From Sedimentitalea sp041224545 (GTDB taxonomy: Bacteria; Pseudomonadota; Alphaproteobacteria; Rhodobacterales; Rhodobacteraceae): DNA of 64,000 nucleotides. A program made the translations under genes and the position numbers. Position 1 is the first letter of the stretch, and each line of letters starts with the position of its first letter. Shown piece after piece: positions 54,714 through 63,672 of this stretch. The notes under the pieces were generated by a model. It saw only the letters and a list, made by a program, of their open reading frames with translations. It did not search any database and was not told the origin of the DNA. Location: assembly GCF_041224545.1 (NCBI RefSeq), contig NZ_JBGFGP010000130.1, positions 1 through 64,000 on the forward strand, read 5' to 3'.

Positions 54714-56465
54714 TCAGGCGGATCGCGCAGGTGCGACGTCGTCCAGGCGAAGCTGGGGCGTCTTGCGACCGCGCCATTCGTTGATTTCAAGGCGGCCGGC
54801 GACGTGGAAACGGGCGCCGCCGTGATCGATCATTGTCTGCCCCAGCGGCGTGTCGAATGCGCCAAAGGAAATCGCATCCAGAGATCCGCCCATGCCATCG
54901 CTGAGCGAGAGTTTCAGATGCGATTCACCGACGCGTCGCGCATAGCGCACCTCCAGATCGGGCAGGGCAAAGCGGGGTGCCGCGGCACCGGCGCCGAACG
55001 GACCGGCCTGTTCGATCTGCTCGATCAGCTCGATCGTGACCGCCCGGGGCATAAGCACCCCGTCCAGCCGCAGGTCGGCGGGCCCGGCACGGCCCGCACC
55101 TTGCCGGGCGAGAAGCTCCGACAGACGCTCCATTGCCTCGGGCAGGCGATCGCGATCAACGGTCAGGCCGGCGGCCATCTTGTGACCGCCTCCCTTGAGC
55201 AAGAGACCCTCGGCGGCGAGGCGCTGGATTGCGGCTCCAAGATCGACGCCGGCGACCGACCGGCCCGAGCCCTTGCCCTCGTCGCCATCGAGACCGATCA
55301 CGATGGCCGGGCGGTTGGCCGCATCCTTGAGCCGGGACGCAACGATTCCGACGACACCGGGGTGCCACCCTTCACCGGCGGCCCAGACCAGCGGCGCGTC
55401 CAGACCACGCGCTTCGGCCTGTTCCATCGCGGCCGCCCGCACCGCGCTCTCGATGTCCCGGCGCTCGGTGTTGAGCATGTCGAGCTGTGCTGCCAGTGCC
55501 TCGGCTTCGCTGGCCGACCCGGTGGCTAGAAGACGGGCGCCGAGGTCGGCCTTTCCGATCCGTCCACCAGCGTTCACACGGGGTCCGAGCAGAAATCCGA
55601 GATGGTAGCTGCTGGGGGCGGACTCCATGCGCGACACATCGCAGAGCGCCACCAGACCCGGCCGCTCGCGGCGGGCCATGACGCTCAGCCCCTGACGCAC
55701 AAGCGCGCGATTGGCACCGATCAGGGGGGCGACATCGGCGACGGTGGCCAGCGCCACCAGATCCAGAAACTCCATCAGGTCCGGCCCTGCCTTCATCCCG
55801 GCCTCGCGCATCTGGCGCGCGGTTTCGACCAGCATCAGGAACACGACACCGGCGGCGCAGAGATATCCCAGCTCTCCGCTTTCATCCTGCCGGTTCGGGT
55901 TCACCACGGCGAGCGCGGCGGGCAGGGTTTCGCCGCCGAGGTGATGATCAAGCACGATGACATCCGCGTCGCCGGTCGCCGCAATCGCCTCGTGCGAAAG
56001 CGTGCCGCAATCGACGCAGATGATAAGGTCATGTGCGGCGGCGAGCTGTGTCATTGCCGGCACGTTCGGGCCATAACCTTCGTCGATGCGATCCGGGATG
56101 TAGAGAGTGGCGGCAAGCCCCATATGCCGCAGCCAGACGATCAGCAGCGCGGCGGAACTTCCGCCATCCACGTCGTAATCGGCGAATATCGCGATGCGCT
56201 GGCGTTGACTTACCGCCTCAAGGAACCGGGCAGAGGCCACCTGCATGTCGCGCAGGCTGCGCGGGTCGGGCAGCAGGTCGCGCAGGCGCGGGGACAGGAA
56301 CGCTTCGGCCTCGGCAGCGGGCACCCCGCGCCGAGTCAGGACCTGACAGACTGCGCGGGGCAGGGCGGTTTCCTGAGCCATCGCGTCGGCTGCGCGCTCG
56401 GCGTCGACATCCGGCCCGATCCAGCGGCGTCCGGTGAGCGAGGACTCGATGTCGAGAAATGCCAA
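54714..56465 (-). CDS. recJ: Single-stranded-DNA-specific exonuclease RecJ
   Basis: A 583-residue DHH-family nuclease. The N-terminal metal motifs DYDVDG (near 96), VDCGT and DHH (near 173) precede the DHHA1 region with SGRSVAGVDL and GGHKMAAGLT near 405. The family usually has 550-600 residues, so it is complete. It is third in the minus-strand order hom, glpX, recJ that is common in Rhodobacterales. Confidence 0.95.
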   Translation of the reverse strand: MAFLDIESSLTGRRWIGPDVDAERAADAMAQETALPRAVCQVLTRRGVPAAEAEAFLSPRLRDLLPDPRSLRDMQVASARFLEAVSQRQRIAIFADYDVDGGSSAALLIVWLRHMGLAATLYIPDRIDEGYGPNVPAMTQLAAAHDLIICVDCGTLSHEAIAATGDADVIVLDHHLGGETLPAALAVVNPNRQDESGELGYLCAAGVVFLMLVETARQMREAGMKAGPDLMEFLDLVALATVADVAPLIGANRALVRQGLSVMARRERPGLVALCDVSRMESAPSSYHLGFLLGPRVNAGGRIGKADLGARLLATGSASEAEALAAQLDMLNTERRDIESAVRAAAMEQAEARGLDAPLVWAAGEGWHPGVVGIVASRLKDAANRPAIVIGLDGDEGKGSGRSVAGVDLGAAIQRLAAEGLLLKGGGHKMAAGLTVDRDRLPEAMERLSELLARQGAGRAGPADLRLDGVLMPRAVTIELIEQIEQAGPFGAGAAAPRFALPDLEVRYARRVGESHLKLSLSDGMGGSLDAISFGAFDTPLGQTMIDHGGARFHVAGRLEINEWRGRKTPQLRLDDVAPARSA

Positions 56466-56544
56466 GACGAGTCTCTTTCTCCGTTGGCTTGATGAATGAC
56501 CGGCAGACCCCCGGAGGGGCCGACCGGCAGATTTCGCGGAGCGA

Positions 56545-57507
56545 TCAGACCGGGGTGCGGTATTCCATGCGGCGCACCGAGCCGGTCTTGGAGCGCATCA
56601 GCAGGGTCTGGGTGGTGAGCCAGCCGGGCTCGCGCTTGATACCGGCCAGCAAGGTGCCGCCGGTGACGCCGGTCGCGGCAAAGATCACGTCCTGCCGGGC
56701 CATCTCGTCACGGGTGTAGATCTTGTCCAGATCGGTGATCCCGGCCTTGGTGGCGCGGGCTTTTTCATCGTCGTTGCGGAACAGCAGGCGACCCTGAATC
56801 TGCCCACCCATGCATTTCAGCGCCGCCGCAGCGAGCACACCCTCGGGCGCTCCGCCCTGACCCATATACATGTCGATGCCGGTCTTTCCGGCCTCGGCAC
56901 AGTGCATGACACCGGCCACGTCCCCGTCGGTGATGAGGCGGATCGACGCGCCGGTGCTGCGCACTTCGGCAATCATCTCTTCGTGACGCGGGCGTTCGAG
57001 GATGCAAACCGTAATGTCGGTTGGCGAACAGCCCTTTTCCGTCGCCAGCGCCGAAACCCGTGTGGCCGGCGGCATGTCGAGCGACACCAGTCCCTCGGAA
57101 TAGCCCGGACCGATGGCCAGCTTGTCCATATACACGTCAGGTGCGTGCAGCATCGAGCCGCGCGGTCCCATCGCGATCACCGTCAGCGCATTCGGCATGT
57201 CCTTGGCCGTGAGCGTGGTGCCTTCCAGCGGATCGAGCGCGATGTCGACGCCCGGACCGTTGCCGGTTCCGACCTCTTCGCCGATATAGAGCATTGGCGC
57301 CTCATCCCGCTCACCTTCCCCGATGACCACGACGCCGGCAATATCCAGCAGGTTCAACTGCTCGCGCATGGCGTTGACGGCTGCCTGGTCGGCGGCTTTC
57401 TCATCACCGCGACCAATCAGCGACGCAGACGCGAGCGCGGCCTGTTCGGCAACACGGGCGAGGCCCAACGACAGCATGCGATCGTGGAATTCATTGGTTT
57501 CGGTCAT
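56545..57507 (-). CDS. glpX: Class II fructose-1,6-bisphosphatase
   Basis: A 320-residue phosphatase that makes fructose 6-phosphate in gluconeogenesis. Metal-binding motifs are VVIGEGERDEAPMLYIGE and DIALDPLEGTTL, with GQGGAPEGVLAAAALKCMGG near 205. It is complete for the family. It lies 36 bp downstream of hom, suggesting co-transcription. Confidence 0.95.
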   Translation of the reverse strand: MTETNEFHDRMLSLGLARVAEQAALASASLIGRGDEKAADQAAVNAMREQLNLLDIAGVVVIGEGERDEAPMLYIGEEVGTGNGPGVDIALDPLEGTTLTAKDMPNALTVIAMGPRGSMLHAPDVYMDKLAIGPGYSEGLVSLDMPPATRVSALATEKGCSPTDITVCILERPRHEEMIAEVRSTGASIRLITDGDVAGVMHCAEAGKTGIDMYMGQGGAPEGVLAAAALKCMGGQIQGRLLFRNDDEKARATKAGITDLDKIYTRDEMARQDVIFAATGVTGGTLLAGIKREPGWLTTQTLLMRSKTGSVRRMEYRTPV

Positions 57508-57543
57508 GGAAGGCTCCTGTTTCGGGCGGTGTTTTACAAGATA

Positions 57544-58830
57544 TCATACGCTCTCGATGCGCAACGCAACCGGGGGTGCGGCGATGACATCGGTTTTTTG
57601 CATTTCGGCGAGCGCATCATCCAGTGCCGCGCGTGTCGTCTTGTGCGTCACGATCAGTACGGGCGCCGTCGCGTCGGAATGCCCGTACTGCCGCATCCGG
57701 TCGATCGAAACGCCGGCATTGCCGAGAATCGTCGCGACCTTGGCCAGCGCGCCGGGCTTGTCCAGAAGCGCCGTGCGCAGGTAGTAGGGCGCAGGAAGCA
57801 CCGCCCGCGCCGAGGGCGCATCGGCAAGCGTTTTCGCAGGCTGGCCGAAGGTCGGCAACCGCAGACCCCGCGCGAGGTCACAGACATCCCCCATGACCGC
57901 GCTTGCGGTCGGACCCTCGCCGGCACCGGGCCCGCGCAGCACGATCTGTTCCACCGCATCGCCTTCGATGACGATCATATTGGTGCCGCCTTCGAGCTGT
58001 CCGAGCGGTGAAGAGGCCGGAACCAGACACGGTTGCATGCGTTGTTCCAGCCCGCGACCGGTGCGCTGCGCGACGCCGAGCAGCTTGATCCGATACCCCA
58101 TGTCGGCGGCCTGTCGGATATCTTCGATGGTGACCCGCTGGATGCCTTCGAGTTCGATCCCGTCGAAATCCGGCTTGGTCCCGAACGCGATCGAGGACAG
58201 GATCGCCAGCTTGTGCCCGGCGTCGATCCCGCCGACATCGAGGTTCGGATCCGCTTCGAGATAACCGAGGTCGCTGGCCTCCTGAAAAACCTCTTCATAG
58301 GGCAGTCCCGCGTTTTCCATGCGGGTTAGAATATAGTTGCAGGTGCCGTTCATGACGCCCATCACGCGAGTGATTTCATTTGCCGCCAACCCTTCGGTCA
58401 GCGCCTTGATCACCGGAATGCCACCGGCGACCGCCGCCTCGAACCGGATGACACGACCCAGCGTTTCGGCCTGTTCGGCCAGCGCCTGACCATGGATTGC
58501 CAGCATCGCCTTGTTGGCGGTGACGACATCCTTGCCCGCATCCAACGCCGCTTCGGTAGAGTCCTTGGCGGGCCCGTCGGTGCCGCCCATCAGTTCGACG
58601 AACACATCCACATCGTCGCGTCGTGCCAATGCGACCGGGTCACTCTCCCACGCATAGTTGCCCAGGTTGACGCCACGATCCCTGGCGGCGTCGCGTGCCG
58701 ACACCGCGCTGATCCGGATGTCGCGCCCGGTGCGGGCAGACAACAACGCCGCCTGACTGCGAATGATCCTGACGACGCCAACGCCAACGGTGCCCAAACC
58801 GGCAATTCCCAGCCGCAGAGGTGCTGTCAT
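57544..58830 (-). CDS. hom: Homoserine dehydrogenase
   Basis: A 428-residue enzyme of threonine and methionine synthesis. It has the NAD(P) fold GIAGLGTVGVGVV at the N-terminus, the catalytic region VMNGTCNYILTRME near 175 and FQEASDLGYLEADPNLDVGG near 200, and a C-terminal ACT domain (about 345-425) for allosteric control. The ATG at 58830 is chosen because the family starts at this residue. Confidence 0.95.
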   Translation of the reverse strand: MTAPLRLGIAGLGTVGVGVVRIIRSQAALLSARTGRDIRISAVSARDAARDRGVNLGNYAWESDPVALARRDDVDVFVELMGGTDGPAKDSTEAALDAGKDVVTANKAMLAIHGQALAEQAETLGRVIRFEAAVAGGIPVIKALTEGLAANEITRVMGVMNGTCNYILTRMENAGLPYEEVFQEASDLGYLEADPNLDVGGIDAGHKLAILSSIAFGTKPDFDGIELEGIQRVTIEDIRQAADMGYRIKLLGVAQRTGRGLEQRMQPCLVPASSPLGQLEGGTNMIVIEGDAVEQIVLRGPGAGEGPTASAVMGDVCDLARGLRLPTFGQPAKTLADAPSARAVLPAPYYLRTALLDKPGALAKVATILGNAGVSIDRMRQYGHSDATAPVLIVTHKTTRAALDDALAEMQKTDVIAAPPVALRIESV

Positions 58831-58908
58831 GAACCTGTCCCTTGTTGTTGTTTCTCGCGGTGCTCTAGCGGGTTCGGCGCAGGGGCGCAACGTGACAGAT
58901 GCAGACGA

Positions 58909-59217
58909 TTATTCCTGCACGCCGGCCTGCATGCGTGTCCGGGTTTCCTCGTCCACCACCGGACGGTCGTTCAGCCGGCGGGCACGGTCCTGCAAATTGG
59001 CCAGCCGACCTTGCAGATCCTGCTGAACGTCCTTGCTGCGCTCTTGCGGATCGGGCAGCGGCACGAGCAGGGTTTCGATGGGCGCCAGCGCCGGGTAGTC
59101 GGCGTTCTCGAGATCGTCCGATATGGTTTCATCCAGCTGCGGAACCTGGGCGCACCCGACCAGCAGAAGTGCAGGCAGAAGCATCCGTATATAGGTCCTG
59201 CGGGGGGGCAACGGCAT
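58909..59217 (-). CDS. Small lipoprotein of unknown function
   Basis: A 102-residue protein with a lipoprotein signal and lipobox LLVGC (MPLPPRRTYIRMLLPALLLVGC region, Cys near residue 22). The mature part is acidic, then a charged helix (RSKDVQQDLQGRLANLQDRARRL). AGAGGT before the ATG at 59217 decides the start; two in-frame starts upstream lack one. It resembles small conserved outer-membrane lipoproteins of Rhodobacterales, but I do not recognise a named family. It lies 79 bp upstream of hom. Confidence 0.75.
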   Translation of the reverse strand: MPLPPRRTYIRMLLPALLLVGCAQVPQLDETISDDLENADYPALAPIETLLVPLPDPQERSKDVQQDLQGRLANLQDRARRLNDRPVVDEETRTRMQAGVQE

Positions 59218-59290
59218 CCGTACCTCTTGCATCACGATATATATAGTCGGTCATGCCCTTTTGGCAGTGACAGCGCAAGCGGGGGTTTTA

Positions 59291-59308
59291 TCTGAACAAA
59301 TGTTCAGA
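59291..59308. promoter_or_regulatory. Probable TetR operator
   Basis: TCTGAACA (59291-59298) and TGTTCAGA (59301-59308) are perfect 8-bp arms separated by 2 bp, ending 12 bp before the start of the TetR gene. Size and position are as expected for an autoregulatory site. Confidence 0.75.
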
Positions 59309-59320
59309 TACATTCGGATC

Positions 59321-59908
59321 ATGGCACGTACCACCGGTTCGCATTCCGACATTACCGGACCGCGCATTCGCGAGGTTGCGATGCGGCTGTTTGCTCAACA
59401 CGGCTATGCGGCTGTGTCGATGCGCCAGATCGCGGCGGGGGTCGGGGTGCAGGCGGGCGCCTTGTACAATTACACACCGGACAAGCAGGGCCTGCTCTTC
59501 GGGCTGATGCGCGAGCACATGGACGAACTGCTCGCTGCCCGTGCCGAACGCGACGTGCCGGATGATCCGCTTGCCCAGCTTGAGGATTTCACGCGCTTTC
59601 ATATCGCGTTCCATATGGAGCGCGCGGATGAGGTCTTCGTGTCCTACATGGAATTGCGCAACCTCGATGCCGAGAACTTTGCAACCATCGAGACCCTGCG
59701 CCGACGATACGAAGACGAACTTGAGGCGATCCTGCGACGCGGCGTGGCCGCAGGTGTTTTTTCGGTCCCGGACAGCAAGATTGCGACGCTGGCCCTGATC
59801 GCCATGCTGACCGGGGTCAACACGTGGTACCGGACGGGTGGACGTCTTTCGGTGCGCGAGGTCGAGACGATCTATTGGGACATGGTGCGCAAGGCGGTTG
59901 CGCCCTGA
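59321..59908 (+). CDS. TetR/AcrR family transcriptional regulator
   Basis: A 195-residue regulator with a canonical helix-turn-helix (AAVSMRQIAAGVGVQAGALYNYT-type at residues 30-52, quoted in part) and a ligand-binding helical domain. The ATG at 59321 is used because upstream in-frame starts would translate through the operator. An 8-bp palindrome lies just before it. It converges on the pirin gene and is divergent from the lipoprotein. Target genes beyond itself are unknown. Confidence 0.88.
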   Translation: MARTTGSHSDITGPRIREVAMRLFAQHGYAAVSMRQIAAGVGVQAGALYNYTPDKQGLLFGLMREHMDELLAARAERDVPDDPLAQLEDFTRFHIAFHMERADEVFVSYMELRNLDAENFATIETLRRRYEDELEAILRRGVAAGVFSVPDSKIATLALIAMLTGVNTWYRTGGRLSVREVETIYWDMVRKAVAP

Positions 59909-59923
59909 CGTGAAATCAGGGCG
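59901..59923. terminator. Small hairpin between the TetR gene and pirin
   Basis: CGCCCTGA (59901-59908) pairs with TCAGGGCG (59916-59923) around a 7-base loop. The left arm includes the TetR stop codon. There is no T tract on either strand, so it is a weak or factor-assisted bidirectional terminator at best. Confidence 0.4.
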
Positions 59924-59949
59924 CATATCCAGTTGTTTGTGGCGGAATA

Positions 59950-60861
59950 TTAATGCGCTGGTTTAACGAAATTTCCGTTGCGCAGATCTGCCATCGCCTG
60001 GCGCAGTTCCTCGTTGGTATTCATCACGATCGGTCCGTGCCAGGCGACCGGTTCGGCAATCGGAGCACCTGAGATCAGCAGAAACCGAACGCCTTCGGGG
60101 CCTGCCTGAACGGTGATTTCGTCACCGGTTCCGAACCGGACCAATGTGCGGTCACCGGACAGATCGCGGATATTCACCTCTTGGCCCGCCACCTCTTTCT
60201 CCAGAAGGACACCGGTCGGAGCGGACGCATCGGCAAAGGCCGCAGCGCCCTCGAACACATAGGCAAAGGCCCGACGATAGGTATCGATATGGAAGGTCTT
60301 GCGCACCCCCGCCGGAACCGACACATCAAGATATTGCGGATCGGCGGCAATGCCATCGACCGGACCGCTCTTGCCCCAGAAGTTTCCGACGATTACCCGG
60401 ACACGCGTTCCGTCATCGTCGATCACCTCCGGGATATCCGCCGCGGTCACATCCTGATACCGCGGTGCGGTCATCTTCTGCGCTGCGGGCAGGTTTCCCC
60501 AGAGCTGGAATCCGTGCATCTGTCCGGCGGCGTTTCCGTGCGGCATTTCCTGGTGCATGATCCCGGAGCCCGCCGTCATCCATTGCACGTCGCCCGCGCC
60601 CAAGGTCCCACTGTTGCCCAGCGAATCGCCGTGGTCGACACTGCCGGACAGAACATAGGTGATGGTTTCGATGCCACGATGAGGGTGCCACGGGAATCCC
60701 TTGATGAAATCCTCCGGGCGCTCATTGCGGAAGTCGTCGAATAACAGAAACGGATCGAGTTCGGTCGGATCCTGGAACCCGAATGCACGGTGTAGTTTTA
60801 CCCCTGCACCCTCCATGGTCGGAACGGCCTTGCGGGTTTCGAGTGTTGGTCTGAGGGACAT
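59950..60861 (-). CDS. Pirin family protein
   Basis: A 303-residue bicupin. Metal ligands are present in HPHRGIETITY (two His near residue 58) and GIMHQEMPHG (His and Glu near 101-103). Pirins act as quercetin dioxygenases or redox-linked regulators; no substrate can be assigned. AGGAGG lies 6 bases upstream of the ATG at 60861, which excludes an earlier in-frame start. Confidence 0.92.
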   Translation of the reverse strand: MSLRPTLETRKAVPTMEGAGVKLHRAFGFQDPTELDPFLLFDDFRNERPEDFIKGFPWHPHRGIETITYVLSGSVDHGDSLGNSGTLGAGDVQWMTAGSGIMHQEMPHGNAAGQMHGFQLWGNLPAAQKMTAPRYQDVTAADIPEVIDDDGTRVRVIVGNFWGKSGPVDGIAADPQYLDVSVPAGVRKTFHIDTYRRAFAYVFEGAAAFADASAPTGVLLEKEVAGQEVNIRDLSGDRTLVRFGTGDEITVQAGPEGVRFLLISGAPIAEPVAWHGPIVMNTNEELRQAMADLRNGNFVKPAH

Positions 60862-61045
60862 GGTGTTTCCTCCTGCGCTGAATTGCGTTGGCGTTAACAT
60901 AGGGAGGCCCGGGGGTGCTTTAAATGACAGGAACGAACGATGTCTGTGCGATGGCGCGCAGATCCTGGAGGTGTCGCAAACGGATCAGATAATGACTGCG
61001 GCTCAGGCGAGGCTCGGAAAAAGCCGCATCAGGAGAGATTTTGAC

Positions 61046-61996
61046 ATGCGTGTGGGATTCATCGGATTGGGCAATATCGGCGGTAAGCTTGCGGGGTGTC
61101 TGCTGCGCAATGGAATTGATCTGTCGGTTCACGATCTTGATTCAAACCGCGTCGGCGTCTTTGTGGCGCGGGGGGCGCAGGCAGGCGGCTGCCCGGCCGC
61201 CATGATGCGCGTATGTGACGTGGTCATCACCTGTCTGCCCAGTCCCGTTGCGAGCGACGCGGTGGTGTCCGCCATGCTGGACGAGGTTGTGGCCGGCAAA
61301 ACCTGGATGGAGATGTCTACCACGGATGAGGCCGAGGTCCGGCGGCTGGGCGATGCCGTGCAGGCGCGGGGTGGGGCGGCGGTGGATTGCCCGGTCTCCG
61401 GCGGCTGCCACCGGGCCGATAGCGGCAATATCAGCATTTTTGCCGGCTGCGACCGCGCGACATTCGAACAGGTTCTGCCGTTGCTGACGACAATGGGCCG
61501 ACGGGTGCTTCACACCGGGGAATTGGGGAGTGCCAGTATTCTCAAGGTCGTCACCAACTATCTGGCCACCGCAAATCTGGTTAGTTGCGCCGAAGCGTTG
61601 GTGGTATCCAGGGCTGCGGGGATGGACCTGAACGTGGCTTACGAAGCGATCCGGATCAGTTCGGGAAACAGCTTTGTGCATGAAACCGAAAGCCAGGTGA
61701 TCCTGAACGGCAGCCGCGATATCTCGTTCACGATGGATCTCGTCGCCAAGGATATCGGCCTGTTTCAACAGGTGGCCGACCGCGCCGGTGTGCCGCTCGA
61801 CATCAATCCCAGATTGATCGAGATCTTCGCGGACGGGATTGGCCGGTTCGGCCCGCGCGAATTGTCTCCGAATATCATCCGGCGGCTCGAAGAGGTCACC
61901 GGGCTTGATATTCGCGCGCCGGGATTTCCATCCGAGATGGTCGATGATGAGCCGGAAGAACCGGGCGCGGAAGTCGTGGTCAAGCGCGGCGCGTAA
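61046..61996 (+). CDS. NAD(P)-dependent beta-hydroxyacid dehydrogenase
   Basis: A 316-residue enzyme of the 3-hydroxyisobutyrate dehydrogenase superfamily. It has FIGLGNIGGKLAGCLLRNG (NAD fold), CPVSGGCHRADSGNISIFAGC near 112 (substrate motif) and the catalytic lysine in LKVVTNYLATANLVS near 170. The acidic tail of about 20 residues is unusual. AGGAGAGA sets the start at 61046. The substrate is not known. Confidence 0.9.
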   Translation: MRVGFIGLGNIGGKLAGCLLRNGIDLSVHDLDSNRVGVFVARGAQAGGCPAAMMRVCDVVITCLPSPVASDAVVSAMLDEVVAGKTWMEMSTTDEAEVRRLGDAVQARGGAAVDCPVSGGCHRADSGNISIFAGCDRATFEQVLPLLTTMGRRVLHTGELGSASILKVVTNYLATANLVSCAEALVVSRAAGMDLNVAYEAIRISSGNSFVHETESQVILNGSRDISFTMDLVAKDIGLFQQVADRAGVPLDINPRLIEIFADGIGRFGPRELSPNIIRRLEEVTGLDIRAPGFPSEMVDDEPEEPGAEVVVKRGA

Positions 61997-62062
61997 GACC
62001 GGCTGTACATGACGACCCGGACTGCGATATGCGCCGGTCGAAGTCTGGGGCAGGAGCAGTCG

Positions 62063-62536
62063 ATGGAAACGAAGGTTATCGCGGTGATCGAAGCAGGCAT
62101 GTTGCGGCGGTGGATGGCCGTGGCGACGTTGGTTTGTGTGTCTGCGCTGCTGGTCTATTCCGGCATGGGGGCGGTGGGGTCATCCATGATCCTGCGTGTC
62201 TGTGCGGTTGCGGTTGGTGTGGCCACGCTGCTGATCGCGTTGAAACTCTTTCGCGTGACCGCAAACCGTATCGAACTGACCGAGGACGGGCTGCGCGAGA
62301 GCAGCGGCATCTCGATCGCTACGCTTGATGAAATCGCATCGGTCGACCGGGGGCTTCTGGCGTTCAAACCGACAAACGGGTTCGTTCTGCGCACCCACGC
62401 CCCAACGGTCAGATGCTGGCGGCCGGGGCTGTGGTGGCGGTTCGGGCGACGCGTCGGAATTGGCGGAGTGGTGTCCGGGGCGCAATCGAAGTTCATGGCA
62501 GATCGGCTTGCGGAGCTGATGGCGACGAAAAACTGA
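62063..62536 (+). CDS. Small membrane protein with PH-like tail
   Basis: A 157-residue protein with two transmembrane helices (about 15-34 and 39-58) and a compact basic C-terminal domain that looks PH-like (RIELTEDGLRESSG, IASVDRGLLAFKPTNGFVL). The start at 62063 follows CAGGAG. Similar uncharacterised proteins are common in Rhodobacterales. No function can be given. It converges on the TadE-like genes. Confidence 0.72.
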   Translation: METKVIAVIEAGMLRRWMAVATLVCVSALLVYSGMGAVGSSMILRVCAVAVGVATLLIALKLFRVTANRIELTEDGLRESSGISIATLDEIASVDRGLLAFKPTNGFVLRTHAPTVRCWRPGLWWRFGRRVGIGGVVSGAQSKFMADRLAELMATKN

Positions 62537-62562
62537 GGCGTCGTTCGGCAGAGACGACGGGA

Positions 62563-63129
62563 TTATCCCAGGCTGCTCTGTCCGTCCCATTTGATCTGAT
62601 CGACAAAGCGGGGTCGGGTAAAAACGAAATTCTCGAGCTTCGTTTCGTCCATTCCGATCCGGAAGAGCGGCGTGAACGTGTTTTCCGTTTCGACCAGAAT
62701 GACGATTTCGTTGTCCGGCATCGCCGGAAGCCGATCGGCAAACTGACCGACGGACCCATCGTCCAACTCGCCGGGGAAGCCGCGATTTGCCGACCAGTTG
62801 ACGTAATAACGCCGGTCCGATTCATCCCAGCGGATGACCGAGATACGCAGCGAGATATCGCTTGGCGTGTGGGTCATCATGCCGAAAAGTTCATACATGC
62901 TGTCGACATAGGCGTCGTTGATATCACTGGTCTCCCGCGAAATCAGATCGCTGATCGTATACGCCGCTTTCAGATTGGCCGTGCTCTGATGATAGCCGTC
63001 GAAATAGACATATGTCGCCATGAACGCCCAGAAGACGAATGGCATGGCGAGTATGAACTCGACGGTCACGCTGCCGTGTGTATCGTCCCGGAATTTTCCA
63101 ATCAGTGTACGAAGGTTCGTCAATTGCAT
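62563..63129 (-). CDS. TadE-like pseudopilin, second
   Basis: A 188-residue protein with a basic N-terminus, a short segment containing GSVTVEF, and one hydrophobic helix (VEFILAMPFVFWAFMATYVYF) typical of TadE/TadG prepilin-like proteins. The C-terminal part is a soluble domain. It lies 3 bp downstream of the other TadE-like gene and would be part of a Tad secretion or adhesion system, most of which is outside the window. Confidence 0.85.
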   Translation of the reverse strand: MQLTNLRTLIGKFRDDTHGSVTVEFILAMPFVFWAFMATYVYFDGYHQSTANLKAAYTISDLISRETSDINDAYVDSMYELFGMMTHTPSDISLRISVIRWDESDRRYYVNWSANRGFPGELDDGSVGQFADRLPAMPDNEIVILVETENTFTPLFRIGMDETKLENFVFTRPRFVDQIKWDGQSSLG

Positions 63130-63132
63130 GGC

Positions 63133-63672
63133 TTACCTCGGCTCCTGCACGAAGGCAGAGGTCGAGACGAGCGCGTACTGCCCGGCGCCATCTCTGGAAA
63201 TGTTCTTGCCCAGCCCGGTTGTCGGAAACACCGGAGAGATCTTGGCGCAGGCCCGCAGGATCATCAGGTCATTGTCGCCAGCGTCGTTCCTGAAGGTGAT
63301 CTTGGGCTGCACTTCTCTGGAGGCATCGGTACAGGTCGCTTCGCGCTGCACCCCGGTCCAGTTGCGCGGATCGACCTGGATCAACTCCAGCCTGAGATTG
63401 GATCTGCAATTGTTGATAAAGCCCGCCCTGTCGCAGATCAGGTCTTTGATCTGGTCGTGCTGCGGCACCGATCCGGTTCCGAGCCGGATGTCGCGAACCG
63501 TCAGGTCCACCGCGCGCTCGAGGCTGGAATGGTTCAGCGTCATGAGACCGAGTTCGATTCCCGACAGCATGAACAGCAGCATCGCAGGGAATGTGATGGC
63601 AAACTCGATCGTTGCGTTGCCATTCTCTGCCCGCCAGAAGCGTTTTGCGAGAATCGACGGCCAGCGCCTCAC
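63133..63672 (-). CDS. TadE-like pseudopilin, first
   Basis: A 179-residue protein with a TadE domain at the start (NGNATIEFAITFPAMLLFMLSG, hydrophobic helix about 22-42) and a soluble C-terminus with four or more cysteines (CDRAG, CTDAS, CAKIS). It starts with GTG at 63672 inside the stop of the upstream TadG-like gene (GTGA overlap). Confidence 0.85.
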   Translation of the reverse strand: MRRWPSILAKRFWRAENGNATIEFAITFPAMLLFMLSGIELGLMTLNHSSLERAVDLTVRDIRLGTGSVPQHDQIKDLICDRAGFINNCRSNLRLELIQVDPRNWTGVQREATCTDASREVQPKITFRNDAGDNDLMILRACAKISPVFPTTGLGKNISRDGAGQYALVSTSAFVQEPR

